From Tetrastigma voinierianum (Eukaryota > Streptophyta > Magnoliopsida > Vitales > Vitaceae), in NCBI GenBank assembly GCA_016808115.1, contig JAEQBH010009464.1, positions 22,280 through 86,279 of the forward strand: a stretch of DNA of 64,000 bases, written 5' to 3'. A program made the position numbers and the translations under genes. This document shows, one piece after another, positions 22,526 to 35,292 of the stretch. The notes below the pieces were generated by a model, which worked only from the letters and a program-made list of their open reading frames with translations, was not told the DNA's origin and searched no databases. How positions within the stretch are numbered: position 1 is the stretch's first letter; each line of letters begins with the position of its first letter.

Positions 22526-25490
22526 TGGTGATGGATCAAAGCAATCAACCGCAATTTATAAGCGTTATTACTATTTTAGGATATTGTCTAATCTGACAAT
22601 AATGCCACGCTTTGAAGCTGGTACATTTGTATTTCTTTACAATTTCTTTGATTAAAGCGGGTTCCTTCCGTTAGATGAGTTTCTTCGGTTTTGATCCATG
22701 ATTACACCGAGTCACTCCCCAAATCGAACAAGTAACTAAGTGGATTTGAGTCCGAGATATACGATCAGAGATCTGAAGAATTCGATCTTACCACATTCTG
22801 AAACTCTGCTCTATGATTTCTTGATTTGCAATTGATATATCCTAGCAGCCTTGAAAGTAATGAAAGAATAAGGATATCTATAAAACTAGAATAAATAAAT
22901 AATCGCCTTCCATCAAATTAAGAGAGTGATTACGTCAGTTAGCTTTTAAAGGGAACATTGAAAATACAATATTAACATGACATCTGTTCTGGACTACTAT
23001 AACGCTATGAACCAGTTGAAATGAATCAGGAAGAAGGTAATGCCATGTGGATCTCCTTAATGACATATTTCATCGCTAATCTTCCACTGTTTCTTTGGAA
23101 TACCAGAGATTCGTCCTCCACCTATCCCGGAGATTTCACCGCCAATTAGGGTATTTTTCTTTTGATACTTCGCCACCCCGAACATGGTATGAAGCCTTAG
23201 CTCTGAACCTCTGGTAAACATAGTTTACACTATCTTAGTTTCTCATCCTCAAACCCCGAACGTTCATTCTTTCCTTGATTAGATCCTTGCTAACAGGATT
23301 GAACTTACTTGTTCGAATCGAAACAACTCTCTGCTCATTTTAATTGATAAGTCATTCAACTCATTCTCGGTTTGAAGTGAGAAGAAGATTTATCGATTAA
23401 ATTCACAAACCCATTAAATCCCTAATATTCGGATTCATATACCCTTCGAGATATTGTTGATACTGGGGAATGCCTTCTCTATGTCCTTTCGAGGCCTCCA
23501 CGGAAATCGAAGAATGAACGATCTATGCAATTATAGGACACTAATATTTGGATCGGATGTGATAAACAAAACCCTTGGCAGTTCAAGGCCGGGAAGTTGA
23601 TGAGCTCGATAATTTACGCGAGAAAAGATAAAATTCACTCTTAGGAAGTAATTTTGGCTGGGCTGGTTCTAAATTGCTTCGACTACACTACTTGTTAGCT
23701 CTGATCAAAGAAAAAGAGAACTCACGTAATCAAGCTTGGAAGTTCGATTCAAGAATTTGTTTGGACTTCAAACGAACTGACTGATAGTAGAAGAAATAAC
23801 ATTAAACTCAAACTCAACTATATTTAACTCCAAATCGAAGAAAATTCAAACCGAAGCGCAATCTACTCTAATCTAATAAAATAACAACAAAAAAGAAAAG
23901 CGAGAAAATTAAACCGAACGCATGGCTGCCGGTGACTTCTCTTTACGAGCCTCCAGTACGCTTTCATACGTAGTACCTGCTTGTTATAGGGTTGAGGTTG
24001 GGCCCTAACCCGATGCACTTCCTTGTGGGTTTCAAAATAAGCGGCCCGTTTGTTTGTTCATGTCAGCGACCGTTGAAGGGCGTCGCGACCGACGTCTTCA
24101 TGACCTCTCTTTCACATCAGCGACTTCCACATTCTGTTGTAGTTCTAATGTCGTGACTTCAATCATGCGTGCGACTTCCACCTTCTGCGGCGATCTCGCA
24201 CGAGGTTGCGAATTGATCATCACGTCGACTTGGTTTGCTGTTTAGTATAACGACGCATCGTTGACTGCGCTGGCACCCTTGGATTACGATCGCCGCGACG
24301 ATTGATCGTGACAACCGGTTCGCCTTAATTGATCGCCGAAGCCGCTGAAAGGGCGTGGCGACTTCTATTCGCGTGAGCTCTTTGCGGTCGTGGAAACTTC
24401 TTTTGCCGATGACGCCATCTTCCCGATCTGCGGATAGTCGCCAACGACATTAAATGATAGTGACCTCCGTTCTTTGCCGTTGATCTCGCGACTCATGCGA
24501 AGGGCGTTCGCGACCTCCTTCTTCCTAGCGATGTTGCGACCGCGAAGGGCGTCGGCTGTGATATGGCGATCATCGGCTGCGAAGGTGTCGCGACCACTAT
24601 TCAATGTAGCTGATGTCGCGACTACTGAAGGACTTCACGACCATGATTCCTTATGGCGATGTGGCGACCTTTCGCGATCGTCTGGCGAACCACGATACCT
24701 TGGGTTGATGTCGCGTTACTGTGATGTCGCTGACCGCGTCTTCTGGCGATGTCAGCGTTCCATAAAGGCGTAAATCACGTTCGATCTGTCTATCCTACGC
24801 GTAGCCAATCTCCATAACGGTTTCTTTGAAAATCTTTTTGTCGCGGCTTCTACCGATCCTTCCTCCCATATCTCTAACAGTTTCCGTTCTGTCGCGACCT
24901 GGTGGTGTATGACATCATGTACTTTCTTCCATTAAGTGTCTTGGTACCGTCTGATTTGGGTTTGGTGACCTCCTTTATGATTTACGTCAAAATTGCGACC
25001 TCAATCCCATTCTTTCAAAATTAGTTCTATGACTTCATTTTACTTGAGAAGGCTGTTCTTGTGGCCGTGGTCAGCTCCTTCATCGCGACCTCATGGGTGG
25101 TATCCGACTTCATTTATCTCAGTTTGGTGTCGCGACGTCCTGATGATGTCGCGAACGCGTTCTTCAATTTTATTTGCTTCTTTTAATTTCTGCTAAGTCG
25201 CCATTTTGTCTCGACTCCCTTCTTTAGGTCACGACTAACCCATTGCTCTTGGTTTCTTCTTCAAAAACCAAATTTGTTGAGGTCGTGACTTGGGTCTTAA
25301 ACACTTCTGTCGTGACTCCAATTCAGTTTAGCTTTAATTCTCTGAGATGATTTCTATAGAGATTTCTTTTAAAATTTGATTTCTCTTATATTTTCACTGA
25401 AGTGAATTTGATTCAATTATCGGTTTTGAGACAATTCATCATTATTCTCGTATAAACTGAAAAATGGATTAAAATCTAATGTGGACTGGA
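22526..25490 (-). repeat. 3' LTR of Athila-type element I
   Basis: It matches 35,293-38,294 from TGGTGATGGATCAAA (22,526 and 35,293) to GGACTGGA/GGACTCA at the far end. Shared signatures include AGAAGATTTATCGATTAAA (23,381 and 36,153) and CACTAATATTTGGATCG (23,540 and 36,311). Five exact GTCGCGAC palindromes lie at 24,082, 24,587, 24,615, 24,891 and 25,129. The TATA box present in the 5' copy is degraded here (TTGTTATAGG at 23,981). Frames such as 24,365-24,604 and 24,474-24,773 are shadows. Confidence 0.85.
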
Positions 25491-28400
25491 CCTATTAATT
25501 CTGAGACTTAAATTTTAACGATACGAAACAAGAAAAGAAAAATTGACACTCAGAGAACAAATAAGCAGAAAATTTTTAAGGACATTTTTTGATTTATTAC
25601 ATTCTTCTCATTCCACCCTTCGATGCGGAATTAAAGAATATCACTATTATTTCAAATGAAGTTTTTGATCGAGAACGAGCATAGATGTGCTCTATAAAAA
25701 TTTCTTTGATAAACTAATGTATTTAAATAGTTTATTCGAGTCTTGTTCGTATTGTGTGTGGGAATTCAACTAAGTCCTTTTACGATGTGAATTTATTTTA
25801 ATCCTTTAGGGTTTTCTGACACCACTAAAGGTCCACATATACTTGTTTTCTTGATCTCTATCATGAGTCATTCAACCTTAAGTCAATCAGATCTTTGGGC
25901 TTGTGTTGGGCTTGAGATGGGTAGATAATACATTAGTTTGTAATTACCCAGTTTCAAATCTTATCTATTTCTTCACTCAACTTTCTTCACCCTTTTCCTG
26001 TTTTTACATTCTGATTCCCTCAATCGCCAGCACCCTCCTTTTAATTCTTTTTAGAATCAACTATATCTTACTTGATTCAGACGAATTCCTTTGTTCTTTA
26101 ACTCCCTTTTGCGCTATTTCCTCCCCAAGATTTGAATAATTAATGTTTTTTGTCTTCTTAGGCTTTCTATTACTCTTAGAGAACTTTGGGCTAACAACTC
26201 CAGTACAGGTTGGCGTTAGGGTGCAGTGTTGCTCACCCTACAGCTCTAGTGTTCAAGGAAATAGGCCCTGAATAAAACTATTTGTATTTCTAGCTTACTT
26301 CTTTTGCCTTATTCCTTAATCAATCGGGAATCTTCCCCAGTGTTTCTTTCCTTTATCTAAACCTCTGTGAACTAGAAAGCCTGGATAATTTAGTTCTCTG
26401 GGTTTATTGCAAGGAATGCTGATTGAGTTTTCAATTGCTGTTTTATTGAAGAAGCCGAAGCTTGTTTGTTCAAATGAGAACTAAAAGTATCTTAAGCTTT
26501 CTTTTGAGGCTAGGCTCAAAAGCTCAGGCTACAGATGCCCTCCCATCATTTCCTGATGATTGTTTTCACCTAGGATTCGCCTCAATCAATAATCAAACAA
26601 GTTCTAGAATGTGGATCTAAATCACAATTCCCAGAAGATGTTTCCTAATTCATCTAAAGTTCATAAGATTTTGTTGACCAATGTGTATTATTTCTTCCGG
26701 CTGTACTTATTCCACTATACAACACATTATTTTAACAGTATTTGTTCTCTGACTACTAACCAATTTCAAATTTTGCCGATTCATTGATTTAACGAAGACA
26801 TTCTTCACTCTAAATTTCGGTTTCTTTGTTCGTACCTTGATTTGCATAAATTAATTTATGCCAAGTTTATCTTCTAAATTATTGCCCCCAACGGATTCAT
26901 CATTAAATGATGTTTGTTGTTCGTTTCCTTGGGGAACTAGTCCTGTTATTTTCCGATAGTCTTAAGTGAAAATTAACAATAAGCTAGCTTTATGAACAAG
27001 CGACATTTTCTTACTGTGATTTTCTTGTTTTTCATTCCGCCATCGTGATGCAATTGAGAACCAACAATTCGGGAAAGGAGAAAAAAGAAGGATAATCATT
27101 AGGAAGTCTGTTTTTCTTTTGAGAGGCAAAAATGTTTGAGAGATTCAGATCGGTAATAAATTAAGATTAGAATTGGAAAATTTCTTTCGTTCTCCTTCTT
27201 CTTCTGACATTTCATCACCACCAGTCTTAACTCTTCGGATCAAGTTCATTTAGTAGAATCAATCCTTTTTATTCAGGAATCCATCTTGGTAATTTACCAG
27301 TCGTAATTTAATTAATGAGTTTCCATTTAAGTCTTATTAAAATTTGAGGAAAAATTCGTTTAATTTAATCAAATCAAATTTAAAACGTTTCTCTTCATAA
27401 TAAAATCATATCAATACAAAACTCCTTGAGTCTGTATGTCTTCTTTGAAATCATGTGAACATTCAGTCTAATATAGAACTTAGATCATGATCTGCTCCTT
27501 AGTCTTTGCCTGATGCGCATCTGTCCTTTATGGGTTTGAGGTTGAGAATCGCGATATCTGCGATTGTTGTGCGAGATGATTCATGGCTTAACCCCTTCTT
27601 GGTAGATCTTTGATCTCTCTTCCATTCCTTACCATTCTCCCTCCGGCTTTGCTCCGGATCTTTTTTATCTGCTCCCTCCTTTTCTGCTCATCTCTTCTTC
27701 CATTGTTGATCCCTTCTCTTCAATTCTTTTCCTGCCAACCTATTCTACCCAATTTTCTTTGGGTTCCATTTGCTCTTATCTGCTCTTCATATATTCTGAA
27801 TAAATTGAGCTTGTTCCATGTCTAGATTATTCTACAGGCTCCCACTTGAGCTTTCTCCAGTTCCACAGTATTGTTCATATAGGGAGAAGAATTTGTGGTG
27901 GGATCGAAATCTATTGGGCTTCTATCTTCTTGTTCTCTACCTCACCCAGAACAACAAAAGTATTCACTTCTTGATTTAGCCAGATTTCTTCTTCGGATAC
28001 ACTTGGAAGTGTCTTCTTCTGTATTGCATTTTCATTTTCATCCTGAATCATTTCTACTATGACCCTTTTTCTTTGATTCTTTGGCCCTTAGCACTCATTG
28101 AGTCGTTGATGAAACACTTGGGACCTCTTCTTCTTCTTCCCGAGTTCCCCTTCCTGTACAACCATAACCTTGTGTTATTTGAATTGAAGGATGGCTCAAG
28201 TTATACCTTCTGTACCTCGACTATAAAATTTTCAATATTGTTCCCGACATCAATCTTGTGTCCCTTAGTGTAGCTGAGAAGGATTGCTTCTTGTTCTCTT
28301 CTTGTACCAGCAGTGGCAGGGACTACATAACAAAGGCTAAAAAATGAGACGAACCTTTGCCTCTTATGTCGGATCTCCTGCTTTCGGGGTCTTTTGTTCT
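25491..28400 (-). other. Non-coding 3' internal region of Athila element I
   Basis: The part nearest the 3' LTR (25,500-26,450) is homologous in order to 41,950-42,760 of element II: AAGAAAAGAAAAATTGACAC (25,529 and 41,990), GGGTTTTCTGACACC against GGGAGTTTTCTATATT, and GGCGTTAGGGTGC against GGCGATAGGGTAC. 26,450-28,400 is pyrimidine-rich on the + strand and shows no protein I can name. A long untranslated stretch here is typical of Athila-type elements. + strand frames such as 27,610-27,825 reflect the T/C-rich composition. Confidence 0.6.
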
Positions 28401-28439
28401 CCTTTTCCTTTCTTTACCCTTCAAATCAGACTAAATTTT

Positions 28440-28960
28440 CCATAAGCTTCTCAAGGTTAAAGTTGCTTCATCTTCTTAATTTTGATCCATTCTTACATCC
28501 TTCCATCCCATACATCTCATTAATAATTCTTATTCCATAAAGAGCACAGCTCTCTACGACGCCTGAGCTCTCCTTTTCTCGACAGTTTCAGGTAAAATTC
28601 TGATGGCTGCTACACTTTTGATTTTTATATTAAATTCCCACCCTCTGCGCTCTATTAATTCCTTAAACGTTGAGATGAGTTAGTTTGAAACCTGCTTTCT
28701 CCCACAAAATCCCGCACCGACGCATAGTGCTTTTCGAGGCGGAGAAAGCTTATTACGAACGAACTCGTCTTCCTGCTGCTTCTTCTTTGCTTTTCTTTTC
28801 CCTTTCTCCTGTTGCTTTGTCGCTGGTTGTTCTGGTTGTTCATGATGCCTTCCCTTTGGTTCAGAGGTGACTTCCTTCGGTCTAAATATACTCCTCCATT
28901 TGATTTCCTTTCCAGTTAAGGATGAGTTGAAGGATTCGACCATTAGAAATGTGGAAGGTT
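28440..28960 (-). pseudogene. Athila-associated 'putative plant transposon protein' remnant
   Basis: Minus-strand blocks appear in order: a Lys/Arg-rich stretch (28,760-28,850), DEFVRNK (about 28,740-28,760), FKELIERRGWE (28,638-28,670), EFYL (about 28,590), and RIINEMYGM (28,505-28,532). This is the N-terminal part of the protein family found downstream of pol in many Athila-type plant elements; I believe it is the Pfam domain called putative plant transposon protein. Its function is unknown, and older literature sometimes calls this region env-like. I see no signal peptide or membrane segment. Stops and frameshifts separate the blocks. The two overlapping minus-strand frames at 28,655-28,943 each cover part of it. 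Confidence 0.65.
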
Positions 28961-29049
28961 TTGGAAGAGATTGGGTTTAGGGTTTGCAAGAATGGAGAAT
29001 CAGGAAGGCATCGAAGATAAAGGTTGTATTTGAGTCAATGAAGAGTATT

Positions 29050-29560
29050 AGTGGAGTTTCTCATGATTAAATTAGGTGGTCATTATATTTGGGCTCCTTC
29101 TTGCTATTTATTTAGCTTATGTGACTTTATTCAGTTCTTGATTGTGTCTTGTCATTAAATTTAGGCACAATTAAAAAGCGCCCAAGCGGCATACTTGTCT
29201 CTTATCACTTAACGACTTTATTCTTGTTTGGCCGACATAAATGCACTTGTCAGGAGGACAAGTTATCCTTCATTTGCGTATGGTATTTTATGAAGCAGGT
29301 GGTTGCCATGGCCCTCCGCCATCACGAAGAATGGGTTTCTTGCGACCCACCGCGGTCATGCGATATCAATGTTTATGTTGCGACCTGGTGATCAACGGCA
29401 CGCTTTGATAAGTGACTGTCTGTTCTTTCGCTTGATGAAAGCTAGTTGCGACTCAACCACATGCGGCATGTTCTTGTCGCGACTTGATGCGCACTAATTG
29501 ATAAATGAACAAACTTTTTCGCCATGCATTAATTCTTCCACTCTTAACATCAATTAATCA
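29050..29560. repeat. GTCGCGAC-bearing insert inside the Athila internal region
   Basis: An exact GTCGCGAC (29,476-29,483) and several TTGCGACC/TTGCGACTC variants sit in a 500-base, locally GC-richer patch. Elsewhere these motifs mark the Athila LTRs. It may be a captured LTR fragment or a natural outlier of the internal region. The + strand frames at 29,149-29,497 have no protein similarity. Confidence 0.4.
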
Positions 29561-30470
29561 TTCCAACATAGCAATTCAAAAATGTATTCTATTCAATTTT
29601 ACGAAATTTGTCTTAGGAAACCTCCTTTTTTAAGTTGCTACGTCACGTGAGAAGTCTTGGAGTAGTCCTTTGAGTTTGTTCACTTCGCTGAGCCATTTGG
29701 ATTCTTCATCCCAGGTACATTGCAATTCAAAAATGATTAAATTAATCTAGTACTAACCTAGAAATTTCCTAACAAATCATGACTAGAACTAAAAAATTTC
29801 ACAAATGCGTAATAATAAAAATTCGAAGTACATATAAAGAAACTAAAAAAATCTATATAGGTTCTTTATCCAGTAGTACACTCATTTGTGATCTTATTTG
29901 GAACTCCTTGTTTAAACTTTCTCTCTCAATTCACAGTGCAGTTCTTCCTTTCTTTCCCCACCTTTTGAGACAATATTTGATCTTCCATTAACTTTGGTCT
30001 TTGACATGTTCTGAATATTCTTGCTCAGATAGTACTTGACATACGCGTATATGGTCCACTCCCATTTTAGTTCAACTTCCCTGAAATATCTTATCTAGAA
30101 GTTCATGACAGACCTTATCCGGCTCTGAACTTTTTTTTCCATAGTCATTTCAGTCATATCCATTTCTCTTGTCCCTTGTATGTTCTGCATTGTCCTTGAC
30201 TTAATTTCAGTTCTTCCAGTTCATTCGGTTTTGGAGTCTCTTTGCTGCGAAACTTGAAACCCGAAGTTCTGGTGCGTTTTGATAACAAACGCAAACACAT
30301 ATTCGATTCGAGAGGTGACATGGTTTTTTAAAAACCAGTCTGTGTAATTCAGCCGGAGTTCATGATCTGTATGCCATGTCATAATGCAACGAGCCAATCA
30401 CCACCTTTCTGAACTCTGATCTTTTCGAATTTTCTTTATTTCTCTGTTGGAAATTCATTGCCCTTTGTTT
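29561..30470. other. Internal Athila sequence with no readable domain
   Basis: This is AT-rich sequence between the integrase remnant and the downstream protein. I see no motif on either strand. It probably held the end of integrase and a spacer. Confidence 0.5.
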
Positions 30471-30479
30471 AAGGTTGAC

Positions 30480-31180
30480 AGCCAACTCCTTAATGTGTTT
30501 GTCTCTCCTCCTTGATTTGTCGAACACCTTGTTTGCAAAATGGCTTCCTCAGTCATTTGAGCGTATGGTCCCGTTAATATCACAATCTACCCAGAATATT
30601 TCTTTGTAACCCCACAAGCGTCTTGGCATCGTTCTTAGGATAAATTACCTTCCTGTTTTACCCAGTACAATATCACAACTAGGAGTATGTATGCATTTCA
30701 GTCAGTGAAGGCCCAGCCAAAATCATTCTCTTACCATCGAACAATTTACTTGAAGGATACATGAGCATCTCATGCCTTTCTTGTCTTTGTTCTTTGGCAT
30801 TGGTTACACAACTTTACCTTTAAAACAATCCTTCCAAAATTGTAGACGGTAAAATCCTGGCGGAAGATTTGTGGGTTGTTTATCTCTATGATGTCCTCAT
30901 GGGTGATCTGACATTTCTTGTAAATCTTGCTTTGCTCACTTTACGATACACACCTCCCTTGCTATCAGATAAAGCTCTCTTTTATAGTATGGATCATCCG
31001 GTCTGTATTCTCTTTACAAAATGAGTCCTTAACTTTTTCTCTGTATTGAAGTGAGATTACGGTAGCCATAAGATCCTGACTAAAGAAGTTACAATATCAA
31101 ATACCGGGGTGATTGAGTGGCCAATTTGAAATAGCGCTCATCTGGAAAATTTTACCTTCTCTTTATTATTTCTTATATAG
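30480..31180 (-). pseudogene. Athila integrase remnant
   Basis: On the minus strand FYRLQFWKDCF (about 30,845-30,880) and KLCNQCQR (about 30,810-30,835) match the zinc-binding HHCC end of the integrase N-terminal domain, including its CxxC pair. AYILLVVI (about 30,670-30,695) matches the strand before the second core region, NDAKTLVG (about 30,610-30,640) follows, and an NKVFDK-like block lies near 30,520. The order is that of Athila integrases. Stops and at least three frame changes interrupt it. Confidence 0.75.
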
Positions 31181-31229
31181 TGGGTTTCTACTCTGACAAA
31201 GTGATCAGCTATCACATTGTCCTTGCTAG

Positions 31230-31760
31230 CCTCTTATCTTGTTTCAATCAAATTCTGCAACAATAATACCCACTGATCAATCGGCTTTGCTTCCTTCTTT
31301 GCCATCAGACTCTTTAATTCTTTTTGAGTGGTGTATTGTCTGACATGGGACCCCCGAAAATATATGGCTAAATTTTCACATGCAAACACTATTACAGCCA
31401 TCTACTTTATTATATAGAGTAATTTTCTTGTGCTTCATTGAGGTTTGCTAGCATAGTAAATAGCCTTGAACATACATCTTTATCCCAATCCGGCTCCAGT
31501 ACAAATCTTTGGCGTCACACATGATGTCGAATTCTACGTTCCAATCTGCTGCCATGATGGAGCTTCAATAATCTGGATTGGTTTCTTGATCTTTCACGCG
31601 GATTCAATCGCACCACTATCTTTCCGTGATCTGCATGATGATTACGGCGATTTTGAAAATCTCGATCAAATCTTATGGAAATCGACGTGTCCTAGAAACT
31701 TATGATTCCCTTGGCGTGATGGGTGGCATTAGGTCTTATAATTGAAACCACAGCGGTCTG
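31230..31760 (-). pseudogene. Athila RNase H remnant
   Basis: The minus strand gives IMAADWNVEFDIMCDAKDL at about 31,503-31,562, matching the start of the RNase H domain with its first catalytic aspartate in the CDA block. IYYASK lies near 31,447. AVIVFACENLAIYFRGSHV lies at about 31,345-31,400, matching the central helix. MAKKEAKP and QWVLLLQN follow at about 31,265-31,310. Blocks are long but lie in different frames. Together with the RT immediately upstream this is among the best-preserved coding stretches in the window. Confidence 0.85.
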
Positions 31761-31779
31761 TGACCTGGCTGCGGCTCCA

Positions 31780-32350
31780 CCTTTGAGAATGATCCCATAT
31801 GTAACAGTAAAATGACATTTTCCCCGATTGAGCTAGATTTTGTCTTTGCTCCTTTGAAATCTGTACACAGTTATCTGAGGCATTGTTCAAAGCTGGATCC
31901 ATACATTGTCAAATCATCCATGAAGATCTCCATGCCTGCTTTTGCTAGATCGGAAAATATAGACATCATCGTCTTTGGAAGGTACACGGGGAGCATTACG
32001 ATTCAATGGCATTCTTAAGCAAAATGCGGTACGGGCGTATATAAAAGAATGAACTCTCCGATCTTCGGTTATGATAAGCATATTTGATTCTCCGAGTATC
32101 ATGAAAATAAAAGCCGAAGGTTATCATACGACTGTCTAACGTTTGATCGATAAAGGTGAGGAAAATGAATCGCTACGGATTACGATTATTGATTTTCTGC
32201 CGTCGATCTAAACCTCCATACGCCCACCAGTTCTTAGCAGGAATAAGTTCATTCTTTTTCATTTACGATTCTGTTGAATCCCTTATTCTTGGGGTCCAGT
32301 AATGAACACCGAAGCGCTAAATATAGCATATCTCTATTATTTAACTATTT
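31780..32350 (-). pseudogene. Athila reverse transcriptase remnant
   Basis: The minus strand reads CMSIFSDLAKAGMEIFMDDL (31,908-31,968) and continues TMYGSSFEQCLR (31,872-31,907). FMDD corresponds to the YxDD catalytic motif, with both aspartates present at about 31,911-31,925, and YGSSF is characteristic of the Athila/Tat branch. A preceding MPFE..NAP block near 31,990-32,010 is the usual approach to the palm. Downstream, GENVILLLHMG (about 31,800-31,830) fits the region after the palm. The fingers (32,100-32,350) are hard to read. Flanking indels break the frame. Confidence 0.88.
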
Positions 32351-32929
32351 ACCAGAGCTTAACTTTTTTGGCAACTTCTTTCTTTGTTTGGAGTTCGTAC
32401 TCCTTTGATGCTCAACGAAGTTTTGCATTATCTTCGACAATATTTTGTGCATCTGAATAGAGGGGCGTGCCCTTAAGATCTTGATTGACGGCCGATTGCT
32501 TCCTTGTATTTTCATAAATTAAAGCCAAATTACGTTCTTGAATTTCTTTGATCATCGGTGATATTAAGTCGTTTTCTTTCTGGCTCAAAACTCATCGCAC
32601 AAATGGTAGGCGCTCACCGATGTTAACGCCCATACTAGTTTTCTGCCGCCAAGGTTTCTTGTATTAAATTTGCACAAAACTAAATAACCAGTTTGCATTT
32701 ATGCCGAGGTATTCATTTATTAAACAAGTTTGAGAGGCGAACTTCTGTCAGCTCTCAGTCTTGAAATTCATCTCGAACTCATTGATAGAGTTGTGAATGT
32801 TCTGATGATTAACTTTAATAATTGAAGTGTTGCTTAACACAATATCTATTGTCTTCATACATTAGGATGTTCCAGACTTATGAATACTAAAATGCTGCCT
32901 TTAATTCCAACTCACGGGTATGGTTCACG

Positions 32930-33400
32930 CTTCTGTAATGCGTCGATCGAAGCGAGCTCTGTTCTTTGAAAGGTCTTCCAACGTGGGAACTTGAGAATCT
33001 TCCTCCGTCTTCATGATAACAAATCTGCTAAGAAAATGTTTCCCAGCCTTAGCCAGAATAAATCTTTCGAATACCCTCGCGTTTGTGCCATTGATCTATC
33101 AAACCGTCTCGAAAATCAATTAATTTGTTGGGTTAGTTCCACCTAATAAGTCTGCTGCGATAGAGGCATAAATTTATCACCATCAGTCACATAAAGCTTT
33201 CTGAACTCACGTTCCGCATAGAGCAGAATAGTGAAGCTGCCGAGTCTTTCATCTTTGATGGGAAGCTTGTTGGACGTAGCCTTTTACAAACTTATTCAAA
33301 TTCACTATTCCCTCCTCGACTATCTCTTTTCTTGCCAGGCCACACTCCTTTAGAAATTTTGCATAAGAAGGCATTTGACTAATCACCTCTTAAATGGGAT
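32930..33400 (-). pseudogene. Athila protease region remnant
   Basis: Minus-strand blocks in order are QMPSYAKFLKECLARK (about 33,330-33,378), KMKDS.GSFTI-like (about 33,230-33,255), KALCDSGDKFMPLS across one frameshift (33,157-33,198), and ADFVIMKTEEDSQVP-like (about 32,985-33,035). These match the Athila Gag-protease junction and the retropepsin fold, with the Asp-Ser-Gly active site at about 33,175-33,190 broken by an extra base. 32,350-32,930, between this and RT, holds no clear block. Confidence 0.8.
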
Positions 33401-34700
33401 GTTTATTCCCTATTTTCTTGAAGATCAATTTAAACTATTCTTCTTTTTATGATCTCGATGGGAATAAATCTTTAGAACCTCTTGTTCCTCCTTCTTTTAC
33501 GGTCATTTCTTCCTTTCATCGTTATTAGTTGTTCTTCTCTTCTTCTTTTGATCTCTTCTTTCTGCCTCAGTCTCTTTGTTCACTTTTAGTACTTTGTTGT
33601 TTCAAATCTTCCCACTTCTGAAATTATAATTATAACCAATCTTTCATGAGTTCTTCAGATTATCACTAAAGTGTTCCCTTGTTCGATTTGGCATATTAAA
33701 GACGTTCTACCTCATAATATCTTCGTTTCCGGTGAAACACTAACGACCTGAGGCTTATAAAACCTCAGACCGAGTTTCGATGGAATGGTTTATTCTTCGA
33801 TTAATAACCTCTTTGTTATCCCCCGTGAGCTGACACATTGTTCTCAATAGTGAGGTTCTCTCATTCGCGATATATTCATTTACCTTTCGCTCCTTTCTTT
33901 TCTTTGTTGTTTGAACCTTGGTATTCTTGATATCCTTGTTTTTATTGAGGATGATGTACACCTTGGGCCATGCGCAATGCCCTCGCCCATATGAGAAATT
34001 CTCTGTGGTTCCTCAGTCTTTGGATGGTAGTGTATGGGCGGGTTAGGATTGGCTTGAAATGATGACTTCTTTGCTCGTTGCGTACTTAGCCTCCTCGGCA
34101 CCATAAGAATCTTCTTACGTTGCCTCATGACACTTCTTCTCATCAATTCTCTTTCTCTTTGCTTATATTTCATGGCGATTGCATCTTCATCTTGTTTATC
34201 CATCCATGCAGTTGCCATCCAACTTAGCCTCATGGTTATCATCTTCTTTCGGCTATGACCCGCTTTTCTCTGCTTCACCTCAAAAAAACTGAGATGGAGC
34301 TTTCATGTTATTTGGAGTCTCTACTCGGATCTTACCTCACCCGACACTTTTCGCGAATGCTCCTGACATGAAACCTTCGATAATGCACTGGATGTATCAT
34401 TGAAACATCGTCCCTATATCATCACGGGTGTGAGTTTATTCCATAAACTTGTTTCCTCTGTCTTTGAATCTTTCAGGTAACATCTGAGCTCTCATCCTTT
34501 GACTGGAATCACAATTCCATCTCTCGTCTGCGAGTGAAGATGGAGGGAAAGGCTGCGCCACAAAATGGCTTCCTACGACTCTTCCCAGTATCAGCAGAAC
34601 CATGGTAATGATTCGTACCATGTGGGCACTGTATCTCTCGAAAATTCGGAAGAGATGTAGTTTTATCACCTACGGTCTCCCGGATTACGACTTCATACCC
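33401..34700 (-). pseudogene. Athila gag remnant
   Basis: By position this encodes Gag. The minus-strand frame at 33,880-34,278 (132 codons) is very rich in Lys, Arg and Met and has a coiled-coil-like stretch of charged residues near its middle. That suits a nucleic-acid-binding Gag segment, but I recognise no signature. A second frame at 34,436-34,669 is less distinctive. The sequence near 34,720-35,240 is shared with element II (44,970-45,460), so the conserved leader starts above this region. Confidence 0.4.
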
Positions 34701-35292
34701 ATCACTTTGCCATCTTAATCTTCAGTGCTCGTTTGGTCTTGATTGGATGACCGATGCGTGATGTTCGCTGAACCATTGTAATTAAAGTGCTAGAGTTGAA
34801 ATTGTTTGCATCCTTGCATTTTGTCTGATTACCATCTCTTCTTGAATAATAGGCCTCGAAAATCACTCCATTGTCGATGTGGGTCTTCATTGTTGATCTC
34901 TATTCCTCTGTTTTGTCATGTCTCTCGCTACTTCCCACTAGTGGGTTTTTCTGCTCTTTTGTTTCTTAAAGCTCTGGCGTTCTCTAGTCGGTCTTTCATG
35001 AGATGAAATTCCGAAGTCCCCCTTTTCTCATACATTAAGGTTTCTGCAAATAAAAACACCCTCATAATCATAAGTTAGTCAAACCTAACAACTATTTCAA
35101 CATGACATTAAAATTAGTGACTAATGTGATCCTTTGCTTGAAAAGCTATTTTTGTTCTTTCTTAAAAATATTAAATTACTACCTTTATTTGATGAATATT
35201 GATTTAATTAATTCTTTTGATCAAACATGGCTAAAACTAGTGGTTCCTCTACACTTTGTTTCTCTTATTCTCCATATTTAATGTAAGTGTTT
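34701..35292 (-). other. Leader of Athila element I with degraded primer site
   Basis: It is homologous to 44,970-45,466 of element II: ATCTTCAGTGCT (34,730 and 44,990), CTTTGCTTGA followed by TTTTTGTTCTTT (35,131 and 45,336), and AATATTGATTTA followed by AATTCTTTTGATC (35,188 and 45,418). The primer site should lie just above the last block, near 35,216-35,240, but only a poor match remains. Element II keeps a better one at 45,443-45,462. Confidence 0.55.

Noticed and set aside
24000..25200. CRISPR-like array made of GTCGCGAC repeats
   Set aside because: The repeats are 8 bases, irregularly spaced, inside plant LTRs, and there are no cas-like genes.
33880..34278. 132-codon basic minus-strand frame as a stand-alone host gene
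   Set aside because: Its place between leader and protease of the Athila-type element makes degraded Gag more likely.
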